Assembly: GCA_964567665.1 (NCBI GenBank)
Contig: CAZMNN010000008.1
Location: 1 to 64,000 of the forward strand
DNA: 64,000 bases
Reading direction: 5' to 3'
Origin: UBA1731 sp964567665
Lineage (GTDB): Bacteria; Verrucomicrobiota; Kiritimatiellia; RFP12; UBA1067
This document shows positions 50,825 through 57,574 of the stretch, piece by piece. Each line of letters opens with the position of its first letter. Position 1 is the stretch's first letter. A program made the translations under genes and the position numbers. Under the pieces are notes generated by a model. That model saw nothing but the letters and a program-made list of their open reading frames with translations. It ran no database searches and was not told the origin of the DNA.

Positions 50825-52441
50825 CTACTCGACCATGATCGCATAGACGGACGTATCGGTCTTTGTCCCGGCGTAGTATGTCAGGCAGTGCGCATCACCA
50901 ATGGCCGTGGCATTTACGTTTCCCGCGTCCCACGGACGTTCCTCGCAGCCGAACGCTACGCCGACAGGATCGGGCCACGCCATCGGATTGTCGAACACCG
51001 CATCAGCTTTCGCCACACGACATTTCACCACGCCGCGTCCGCGTTCGTAGTAGTAGTTCGACACCAGACCCGTCTTGGAATCGTAGATGAGCGATGGCGT
51101 GGAGGACAGCACGTCACGGATGTTTGTCCGCCGCCGCGTCCAGGTGACGCCGCCATCGGTTGAGGTCAGCTGGAACTGGCTCGCCATCGATCCGCCGCCG
51201 GTCTCCGTCCGCGCCACGGCGAGAATGCGCCCGTTGCCGAGATGTACCGCAGACGGTTCGGTCGGCAGTTCCCCCTTCTTTGCAACACTCTCAACAGTCC
51301 GCTGCACCCATGTTGCGCCGTTGTCGGCACTCACAAGCGTTCCCCATGAATGCTTGCCGTCCTCCTTGTAGTTCGTGGCGAACCACAGAGACATTAGGCC
51401 TGAGGGCGTCTGAAAGACATCCGTGATCTGCATGGGGAACGGATCGAGCTGGGACACGGCAATCTTCGTGAACGTGACGCCATCCGTTGTCCGGTAGAGT
51501 TCGTGGCGCGACTTCGGCCGGCCGATGCAACGCACCCAGAAGAGAGCGGCGCCGTTGTTGTCCATTCCTTTGCCGGTCATCACTTCGCCGACAAGCGGAT
51601 CGCTTGCCAAGGCAACCTCATCCGTCCACGTACGGCCGCCATCGGTCGATGTCCGCGCATAGGCGTCACGCCGTCCTTCGCCGATGTCATGCCCTGACCC
51701 GCGACTGTAGGTGCATACGAGTTTCGGACCGATCGCCTGAATCATCGGCCACGAGTTGTACCCCGGTCTGCTCTCGACCGCGACCGCAGACGGCGGTGCA
51801 GCAAGCGGCGTCACCTTCACCTGCACAAGCCCTTCCGGACGGGTGTATGTATCGCCCGCATCATCCGGTTCGCGCTGGATGCGCAACGCAAGCGGCGCAC
51901 CTGGCTGAACGATGCGGCAGCCATCAAGAACCGTCTTGTGCAACATCCGCGCCATGGACGGAATCGCCGTCAGCACCGGTTTCCCGTCCGTCGAATTAGC
52001 GGAGGACGGCATACCGGTGACGAGCGAAGCAAGATGTACACGATAGACGGCGGTCTGGGCATTTGTCGCCGCACTTTCGTTCATCGTCAGAATCTCGATC
52101 CGCACCGCCGCACAATTCAAAGGCAGGGGCGGCGTGACGCCGGCGACGGACTGCCCGGCCTGACCACCAGACATTGACCATACCGGTACGGCCGCTGCTC
52201 CATGCTGCCAGACTACAAGAGACGGATTGCCCGTCGCGAGCGTCAGGTCTTTGGCATTGAGATAGATGGGGGCGTCAACTTGCCGCGCATCTGCGGCCAT
52301 TGCCGCCAACGGCAAAACCGCAACCTGCACAGACACAGCGACCAACGCAAGCATCAGCCTTCTGCAACGCGATGCATTGATGGCATCCGCTTTTCCCTGC
52401 TTGCAGACAATAAGGATCTGTTTAAAAAGTGATGTCTTCAT
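50825..52441 (-). CDS. Exported sialidase-superfamily (BNR/Asp-box) protein
   Basis: A 538-aa protein. The start ATG 52441 lies six bases after TATAAT, so the mRNA should be leaderless. The N-region before the hydrophobic core is long (about 30 residues, MKTSLFKQILIVCKQGKADA), then LMLALVAVSVQVAVLPLAA ends near AMAA. An N-terminal domain (about 52-210) is followed by a six-bladed propeller with Asp boxes STDGGRTWT, SADNGATWV and STDGGVTWT plus a degenerate TTDGVTFT. This is the GH33/BNR sialidase fold. Without a firm Arg triad by eye, a lectin or other propeller hydrolase is an alternative. Confidence 0.75.
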   Translation of the reverse strand: MKTSLFKQILIVCKQGKADAINASRCRRLMLALVAVSVQVAVLPLAAMAADARQVDAPIYLNAKDLTLATGNPSLVVWQHGAAAVPVWSMSGGQAGQSVAGVTPPLPLNCAAVRIEILTMNESAATNAQTAVYRVHLASLVTGMPSSANSTDGKPVLTAIPSMARMLHKTVLDGCRIVQPGAPLALRIQREPDDAGDTYTRPEGLVQVKVTPLAAPPSAVAVESRPGYNSWPMIQAIGPKLVCTYSRGSGHDIGEGRRDAYARTSTDGGRTWTDEVALASDPLVGEVMTGKGMDNNGAALFWVRCIGRPKSRHELYRTTDGVTFTKIAVSQLDPFPMQITDVFQTPSGLMSLWFATNYKEDGKHSWGTLVSADNGATWVQRTVESVAKKGELPTEPSAVHLGNGRILAVARTETGGGSMASQFQLTSTDGGVTWTRRRTNIRDVLSSTPSLIYDSKTGLVSNYYYERGRGVVKCRVAKADAVFDNPMAWPDPVGVAFGCEERPWDAGNVNATAIGDAHCLTYYAGTKTDTSVYAIMVE

Positions 52442-52447
52442 GGGTGC

Positions 52448-52453
52448 ATTATA
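52448..52453 (-). promoter_or_regulatory. -10 box giving a leaderless start at 52441
   Basis: TATAAT on the minus strand, six bases before ATG 52441, with no Shine-Dalgarno possible. Confidence 0.55.
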
Positions 52454-52483
52454 CATCATCATGCACCGCAACTTCAATACAAC

Positions 52484-52514
52484 AAAAAAAAACTTGGAGA
52501 GCTTTCTCCAAGTT
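52484..52514 (-). terminator. Rho-independent terminator after tRNA-Val
   Basis: AACTTGGAGA (52491-52500) and TCTCCAAGTT (52505-52514) form a 10-bp stem with a 4-nt loop. On the minus strand it is followed by seven further T (52484-52490). It ends the tRNA transcript just before the sialidase promoter. Confidence 0.88.
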
Positions 52515-52525
52515 TCTCAGTGGAA

Positions 52526-52602
52526 TGGTGGGTGATACTGGACTCGAACCAGTGACCCCTACCGTGTGAAGGTAGTGCTCTAACCAACTGAGCTAATCAC
52601 CC
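52526..52602 (-). tRNA. tRNA-Val (anticodon CAC)
   Basis: A 77-nt cloverleaf on the minus strand. The acceptor GGGTGAT pairs with ATCACCC, the anticodon loop is TTCACAC between CTACC and GGTAG, the T-arm contains GGTTCGAGTCC, and the 3' CCA is encoded. Confidence 0.95.
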
Positions 52603-52605
52603 AAA

Positions 52606-52679
52606 TGGAGGTGGGAAGCGGAGTTGAACCGCTGTAGACGGATTTGCAGTCCGTAACCTAACCGCTCGGCCATCCCACC
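52606..52679 (-). tRNA. tRNA-Cys (anticodon GCA)
   Basis: A 74-nt cloverleaf on the minus strand. The acceptor GGTGGGA pairs with TCCCACC, the anticodon loop is CTGCAAA between ACGGA and TCCGT, the discriminator base is T, and CCA is encoded. It is three bases from tRNA-Val, in the same transcript. Confidence 0.95.
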
Positions 52680-52708
52680 TTCAAGGCATACGCAGAAAGC
52701 GTATCGCC

Positions 52709-52804
52709 TTATTTCTTCTTGGCCGCAAGAAGCTTCGCGTTGACACGCTTGTTGCGTGCGATGCGACGCGCTCTCTTGGCTCGTGTTCTAAGCTGTTGTC
52801 CCAT
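52709..52804 (-). CDS. 31-aa highly basic small protein
   Basis: The frame reads MGQQLRTRAKRARRIARNKR followed by VNAKLLAAKKK: 31 residues, about half of them Arg or Lys, with no acidic residue. Such composition fits an RNA- or ribosome-associated peptide. It lies 29 nt upstream of tRNA-Cys, so it is probably on the same transcript. TATATT ends nine bases before its ATG, implying an almost leaderless mRNA. The clean start, promoter and composition argue for a real gene. I recall similar short basic ORFs in related bacteria but cannot verify this. Confidence 0.65.
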   Translation of the reverse strand: MGQQLRTRAKRARRIARNKRVNAKLLAAKKK

Positions 52805-52813
52805 AGGCCGTGT

Positions 52814-52842
52814 AATATATCAAATCACGGTTTCGGATGCAA
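52814..52842 (-). promoter_or_regulatory. Promoter of the 31-aa gene and tRNA-Cys/Val
   Basis: TTGCAT (52837-52842), a 17-nt spacer and TATATT (52814-52819) on the minus strand. An upstream hairpin and an A10 tract (near 52863-52872) resemble the layout before giant protein 2. Confidence 0.55.
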
Positions 52843-52975
52843 GCGCAAAATCATGGATTTGCGTTTTTTTTTTTCGATGCGCACTCCTGTGCCTTTTCGT
52901 TCAACGCAATCGATGCGGCAGATGGACTTTGGCGGACACTAAATCGTCTAACGGGAAGCCGCAGAGCGACCGCAC

Positions 52976-54115
52976 TTATGTCCGCTTTGCCATGCATGTG
53001 GCCGGCTCGACATCAATCCCGCTTGCTGCCGCCAGAACAAGCCCATAGTTCGTGATGGGGATTCCCGCCTCAACCGCCACTGCGATTCTGCGCTGCATCT
53101 CGCGCCTTGTCAGCATACATCCGCCACAGTGCACAACCAGTTTCGGGCGGCAGACGTCAAACGGGAACGTCCCGCCGGAACTGAACGCGAAATCCAGCCT
53201 CTTTCCGGCAAGTTTCGCAATCGCCCGGGGAAGCTTAACCGTGCCGATGTCACCGCACTGACGATGATGAGTACAACCTTCGGATATCAGCACCACATCG
53301 CCATCCGACAACCTCTTCAACGCAGCCAAGCCTCGGCAGTATACATCAAGGTCGCCCTTTGCGCGGGCAAAAAGAATCGAAAACGACGTAAGCGGAATGT
53401 CCTTGGGCAACGCCGCATCCACAGCCTTGAACGCCTGGGAATCAGTGATTGCAAACTTTGGCTTAGGCGACATCGCGGACGCAAACATCTTCGGAAGCGC
53501 ATCTGGCTGACAGACCTGCGCAATGCCACCAGCATCAAGAATCTCGCGGATGACCTGCTGCTGCGGAAGTATGAGCCGCCCTCTCGGCGCACTCCCATCC
53601 TGCGGACAGACAAGAAGCACGGGATCGCCACAATGCACAAGATCCCCGACAAGCGGTTTCGTCGTCTCCTGAACATTGGTAGACGCAACCTGCCGCCTCA
53701 GATCCTCAACATCATCACCGCGCCGATATTCCAAAACAACCACGCCACGTCTGCGACATTCATCCATGAAATGCGCGAACTCGTGATCGGTCAGACGTCC
53801 GGTGGTGCGCGGCTGAGACGAAACCCAGATTGCCACATCAGTTGAAGCAAGCACTGAATACGCTTTCCGGACGCGCATCTCGCCAAGCTCTCCAACGTCA
53901 TCAAGACCGGCTGTATCGGTAAGGAGACACGGGCCGAGCGGCTTTATCTCCATCGCTTTCGAGATTGGATCAGTCGTCGTTCCGGCGACATCGCTGACAA
54001 TGGCAATATCCTGACCGGCAAATGCGTTGACAAGCGTAGACTTGCCGGCATTTCTCAACCCGAAAAACGCTATGTGGATTCGATTCGCCCTTGGTGTCTC
54101 ATTCAATTCCGCCAT
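52976..54115 (-). CDS. hydF: [FeFe]-hydrogenase H-cluster maturation GTPase HydF
   Basis: A 379-aa GTPase and iron-sulfur scaffold on which HydE and HydG build the diiron subcluster before transfer to [FeFe]-hydrogenase. The GTPase domain has GLRNAGKSTLVNAFAG, AGTTTDP and DTAGLDDVGE. The C-terminal cluster-binding motif is CTHHRQCGDIG followed later by HCGGCMLTRREMQRR (the family CxH…HCxxC ligands). ATG 54115 follows AAAAAGG and gives the usual N-terminus. No hydE, hydG or hydrogenase is in the window. Its presence strongly indicates an anaerobic, hydrogen-evolving fermenter. Confidence 0.95.
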   Translation of the reverse strand: MAELNETPRANRIHIAFFGLRNAGKSTLVNAFAGQDIAIVSDVAGTTTDPISKAMEIKPLGPCLLTDTAGLDDVGELGEMRVRKAYSVLASTDVAIWVSSQPRTTGRLTDHEFAHFMDECRRRGVVVLEYRRGDDVEDLRRQVASTNVQETTKPLVGDLVHCGDPVLLVCPQDGSAPRGRLILPQQQVIREILDAGGIAQVCQPDALPKMFASAMSPKPKFAITDSQAFKAVDAALPKDIPLTSFSILFARAKGDLDVYCRGLAALKRLSDGDVVLISEGCTHHRQCGDIGTVKLPRAIAKLAGKRLDFAFSSGGTFPFDVCRPKLVVHCGGCMLTRREMQRRIAVAVEAGIPITNYGLVLAAASGIDVEPATCMAKRT

Positions 54116-54157
54116 ACGCCTACCTTTTTGGCGAGGATGACATCCAAAGGACGTAAA

Positions 54158-54241
54158 TGGTGGGCGCGGAGGGACTTGAACCCTCACTCCTTGCGGAACT
54201 GGAACCTAAATCCAGCGTGTCTGCCATTTCACCACGCGCCC
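54158..54241 (-). tRNA. tRNA-Leu (anticodon TAG)
   Basis: An 84-nt class II tRNA on the minus strand. The acceptor GGGCGCG pairs with CGCGCCC, the anticodon loop is TTTAGGT between CTGGA and TCCAG, the long variable arm is TTCCGCAAGGAGT, and CCA is encoded. It lies 67 nt after rplQ and 42 nt before hydF. Confidence 0.95.
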
Positions 54242-54308
54242 TAAAACGACAAGCCGACGGATCCGCACCGGGATTCGTCGGCCTGAGAAAAGAAAGAGGG
54301 AAACCCTC

Positions 54309-54719
54309 TTACTTCGCCTCCTCCGCCGTAGCCTCGGCGACGGGAGCATCGTCCTTGATCTCCTCGACGCAGACCCACTGCAGAAGCACCATCTTCGCCG
54401 CATCGCCCTTACGGGTGAAGAGCTTGAGGATGCGGGTATAACCGCCGTTGCGGCCTTCAAGTGCCGGAACGATCTTGTCAAAGAGCTTCTTGACGGCCTT
54501 CGGCTGGGTGAGACGAGCAGCAGCAAGCCTACGGGCGGACAAATCCCCCTTGCGGGCGATCGTGACGAGCTTTTCGGCAAGCTTTCGCGCTTCCTTTGCC
54601 TTGGGCAGCGTTGTTCTGATTGTCTCTGCGAGGATGAGGTTGGTTACCATGTTCCTCATCATGAGGTCACGGTGCGCTGTAGAGCGACCGAACTTCTTTG
54701 CAACTCTCTGGTGACGCAT
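54309..54719 (-). CDS. rplQ: 50S ribosomal protein L17
   Basis: A 136-aa protein with the L17 signature start MRHQRVAKKFGRSTAHRDLM, NLILAETIRTTLPKAKEAR and GNGGYTRI-type core (here EGRNGGYTRILKL). The C-terminus has an acidic Ala/Glu tail (DDAPVAEATAEEAK). It sits near the exit tunnel of the large subunit. It lies 18 nt after rpoA, the conserved end of the alpha operon. Confidence 0.97.
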   Translation of the reverse strand: MRHQRVAKKFGRSTAHRDLMMRNMVTNLILAETIRTTLPKAKEARKLAEKLVTIARKGDLSARRLAAARLTQPKAVKKLFDKIVPALEGRNGGYTRILKLFTRKGDAAKMVLLQWVCVEEIKDDAPVAEATAEEAK

Positions 54720-54737
54720 TGTAGGTGTCTCCTGAAA

Positions 54738-55745
54738 TTATTTCTTCGATTCAAGCAAATCGGCGTCGAACTTGTATCCGAGGCAAAGTCCAAGCTCTTT
54801 CAGCTTGTCCTTGATCTCGGTGAGCGACTTCTTGCCGAAGTTGCGGTACTTGAGCATATCCGCCTCGGTCTTCGAGACGAGTTCGCCCACTGTCGCGATG
54901 CTCGCGTTGTTGAGACAGTTCGCAGCGCGTACGGAAAGTTCAATCTCGTTGACGGACATATTGAGAAGCTTGCGAAGGCGCTCGCGCTCGTTCGCTCCCT
55001 TGTCTGCCTCGTCATCGAACTCAAGAATCTCTTCCTGCGCATAGTCCACAAACACGTCAAGGTGACGGCGAAGCACCGCCGCTGCTGTCTTGAGCGCATC
55101 GTCAGGTGTCACGCGACCATCCGTCCAGATGTCGAGGATAAGCTTCTCGTAGTCGGTGCGCTGTCCAACGCGGGTGTTCTCCACGAGGAAGTTGGCACGG
55201 GTGACGGGTGAGAAGATGGAATCTATCGCGATGCGCCCAATCTCCTGATCAGGGAGCTTGTTCGCCTCGGCAAGGCAGAAGCCACGACCAATCTTGAGTT
55301 CGCACTCAAGTTCAATGCTTCCGCCCGGCGCAAGGGTGCATATCTCCTGACGCGGATTGAGAACCTCGATGGAATTGCTTTCCGCGAAATCTCCGGCGTA
55401 GACCGTACACGATCCCTTGTCAGCCTTCTTCTTGAGGGAAATGGGCTGCAGATCGCGGGTGAACGACTTCAGCAGAACGCGCTTGAGGTTGAGGATGATG
55501 TCTGTGACATCCTCCACGCACCCCGGAATTGTACCAAACTCGTGATGGACGCCGGCAATCTTCACGCTCGAAATCGCGCATCCCTCAATCGAGGACAGCA
55601 GAACCCGGCGGAGAGAGTTTCCGATGGTGCGTCCATAGCCAATTTCAAACGGCTCAGCAGTGAAGTGAGCGTACGTGCCAGTGGCTGTACTCTCATCCTT
55701 GACAATACTGTGCGGCATTTCAAAGCGGCTCAAACGGATCGGCAT
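54738..55745 (-). CDS. rpoA: RNA polymerase alpha subunit
   Basis: A 335-aa protein. The N-terminal assembly domain has YAHFTAEPFEIGYGRTIGNS and LRRVLLSSIEGCAIS; the C-terminal DNA/UP-element-binding domain has ELSVRAANCLNNASIATVGE and MLKYRNFGKKSLTEIKDKL. GGAGG lies six bases before the ATG. An intact alpha-CTD is consistent with use of the A-tract UP-like elements proposed at several promoters in this window (inference). Part of rpmJ-rpsM-rpsK-rpsD-rpoA-rplQ. Confidence 0.98.
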   Translation of the reverse strand: MPIRLSRFEMPHSIVKDESTATGTYAHFTAEPFEIGYGRTIGNSLRRVLLSSIEGCAISSVKIAGVHHEFGTIPGCVEDVTDIILNLKRVLLKSFTRDLQPISLKKKADKGSCTVYAGDFAESNSIEVLNPRQEICTLAPGGSIELECELKIGRGFCLAEANKLPDQEIGRIAIDSIFSPVTRANFLVENTRVGQRTDYEKLILDIWTDGRVTPDDALKTAAAVLRRHLDVFVDYAQEEILEFDDEADKGANERERLRKLLNMSVNEIELSVRAANCLNNASIATVGELVSKTEADMLKYRNFGKKSLTEIKDKLKELGLCLGYKFDADLLESKK

Positions 55746-55790
55746 GAAAAACCTCCTTTGAGAAAGTTGAAAAAACTGTGACCCGAACTA

Positions 55791-56399
55791 TCAGCGGCTG
55801 AAGAGTTCGACGATAAGCTGCATTTCAGCGTTTTCAGGAATCTCTTCACGCGTAGGAACGCTCTGGAGCGTACCCTGCATCTTGGCCTCGTCCCAAACGA
55901 GCCAGCCGACCACAGGCGACTTGTGCCCCTTCAGGGACTCGACGACGGAAACCATGTTGCGATCCTTCTCGCGCACGGATACGACATCGCCAGGACGGAC
56001 TATCGCGCTCGGAATGTTGCAGACCTCGCCGTTCACGGTAACGTGACGGTGGGAAACGAGCTGGCGGGCACCGGCGCGCGTCGGCGCAAGACCGAGACGG
56101 TAGGCGACATTGTCCAGACGGCACTCGCACATCGCGAGCATGATGTCACCCGTAATGCCCTGCTTGGCCTTCGCACGCTCGAAGAACAGACGGAACTGCT
56201 TCTCGCGCATACCGTAGATCGCTTTGACCTTCTGCTTTTCGCGAAGCTGCACACCATATTCGGACATTTTCTTGCGGCGCTTGTTGGCACCATGCTGTCC
56301 AGGCGGATTCGGACGACGCTCAAGAACCTTGTCCGGGCCGAAAATCGGCTCACCGAAACGACGGGAAATCTTGGTCCTCGGACCTGTATAGCGACCCAT
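55791..56399 (-). CDS. rpsD: 30S ribosomal protein S4
   Basis: A 202-aa protein (MGRYTGPRTKISRRFGEPIF) with the S4 RNA-binding domain (CRLDNVAYRLGLAPTRAGAR, QLVSHRHVTVNGEVCNIPS). The N-terminal zinc cysteines of C+ forms are absent. It starts one base after the rpsK stop, with its ribosome-binding GGAGGAG inside rpsK. A primary binder of 16S rRNA. Confidence 0.97.
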   Translation of the reverse strand: MGRYTGPRTKISRRFGEPIFGPDKVLERRPNPPGQHGANKRRKKMSEYGVQLREKQKVKAIYGMREKQFRLFFERAKAKQGITGDIMLAMCECRLDNVAYRLGLAPTRAGARQLVSHRHVTVNGEVCNIPSAIVRPGDVVSVREKDRNMVSVVESLKGHKSPVVGWLVWDEAKMQGTLQSVPTREEIPENAEMQLIVELFSR

Positions 56400-56400
56400 G

Positions 56401-56874
56401 TTACACTCTCCTCCGTTTGCGGGGACGGCACCCGTTGTGCGCGAGCGGCGTCGTATCGGTAATCATCGTTACGCGGATGCCAGCAGCCTGAATTGCGCGG
56501 ACAGCCGACTCACGGCCCTGTCCGGCGCCCTGCATACGCACCTCGCATTCGTGCATTCCCTTGGCAACTGCCGTGCGGGCGGCGTCCTGCGCCACCATCG
56601 TCGCGGCGAACGCCGTGGACTTGCGGGAACCCTTGAATCCAGCCTTGCCGGCAGAACTCCAGGCGATGACTCCGCCGCGGGCATCCGCAATGGACACCTG
56701 CGTGTTGTTGAATGTGCTGCGGATGAACGCGATACCGGCGGGTATCGACTTTCCGGCACGTACCTTCTTCGTTGGCGCTCCGGCGCCTGCGGCCGCCCCG
56801 TCGGCGGCTTCAGAGGCAGCAATCGGCGCCGCTGCTGCGGCGACTTCGGGCTGCTTGAGTGTTTCTTCGCTCAT
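56401..56874 (-). CDS. rpsK: 30S ribosomal protein S11 with Ala-rich N-terminal extension
   Basis: A 157-aa protein. The conserved core is IPAGIAFIRSTFNNTQVSIA…WSSAGKAGFKGSRKSTAFA…VTMITDTTPLAHNGCRPRKR and begins near residue 40. The usual bacterial protein is about 125-130 aa; here about 38 extra residues rich in Ala and Glu (SEETLKQPEVAAAAAPIAAS) precede it. The extension would lie on the platform of the 30S subunit. Confidence 0.96.
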   Translation of the reverse strand: MSEETLKQPEVAAAAAPIAASEAADGAAAGAGAPTKKVRAGKSIPAGIAFIRSTFNNTQVSIADARGGVIAWSSAGKAGFKGSRKSTAFAATMVAQDAARTAVAKGMHECEVRMQGAGQGRESAVRAIQAAGIRVTMITDTTPLAHNGCRPRKRRRV

Positions 56875-56902
56875 TGCTTTCCTGTTGTTTCAAAAAAAGC
56901 GG

Positions 56903-57289
56903 TTACTTCTTGGGCGACGCACCGCGAATCGCGGCGGACGAGGCCTTGCGGTTGCCCTTGCGCGTCTTGGCGTTCGTCTTCGTACGCTGCCCACGGACCG
57001 GCAATCCCCTCTTGTGGCGGAGACCGCGATACGATCCAATCTGGATCAGACGACGGATGTTCTGGGACACTTCGCGGCGGAGATCGCCCTCCACGCGATA
57101 GTGATCCTGAATGTACGTCGTGATGGCATGGATCTCATCCTGCGTGAGATCCTCGGCCTTCTTGGAAGGCTCGATCTTGCAAGCGGCGAGTACGTCGTCC
57201 GCACGCTTCGGTCCAATACCGTGGATATAACGGAGCGCGAAGCGGCTGTGCTTCTTGCCCGGAATGTCCACACCCATGAGTCTCGGCAT
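56903..57289 (-). CDS. rpsM: 30S ribosomal protein S13
   Basis: A 128-aa protein with MPRLMGVDIPGKKHSRFALR, YIHGIGPKRADDVL and the C-terminal basic RGLRHKRGLPVRGQRTKTNA. A head protein of the 30S subunit that contacts P-site tRNA. Length is normal; it lies 21 nt after rpmJ and 28 nt before rpsK. Confidence 0.97.
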   Translation of the reverse strand: MPRLMGVDIPGKKHSRFALRYIHGIGPKRADDVLAACKIEPSKKAEDLTQDEIHAITTYIQDHYRVEGDLRREVSQNIRRLIQIGSYRGLRHKRGLPVRGQRTKTNAKTRKGNRKASSAAIRGASPKK

Positions 57290-57310
57290 GTGATTGTTTC
57301 CTTTGGTTGG

Positions 57311-57424
57311 TTAACCCTGGCGCTGTTTGTGCCGCGGATTGGTACAAATGACACGCACCACGCCTTTGCGGCGAACGATGCGGCAATTCTCGCATATGCG
57401 ACGAACTGAGCTGCGAACTTTCAT
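57311..57424 (-). CDS. rpmJ: 50S ribosomal protein L36
   Basis: A 37-aa protein (MKVRSSVRRICENCRIVRRK, then GVVRVICTNPRHKQRQG). The zinc ribbon is intact (CxxC then C…H), so this is the zinc-dependent form. It is the first visible gene of the alpha operon; a possible promoter TTGCTT-N17-TTTAAT lies just upstream. Confidence 0.95.
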   Translation of the reverse strand: MKVRSSVRRICENCRIVRRKGVVRVICTNPRHKQRQG

Positions 57425-57574
57425 GATGAGTCTCTTCTTTTCTTCCTGTGTCAAAAAGAGCGTGTATTAAATCATATTTGAGGGGAAAAAGCAAGGGGGT
57501 GTTTCATAATTTTCTGAAATTGCGTTTTCGCCATGCCCCGGCCGCCCAATCCTCCCGTCGAGAGTCTTCCTCCA

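Noticed and set aside
52845..52872. Hairpin plus T10 on the plus strand, resembling a plus-strand terminator
   Set aside because: No plus-strand gene ends there. On the minus strand it is an A-tract and hairpin just upstream of the 31-aa gene promoter, so an UP-like element is more plausible.
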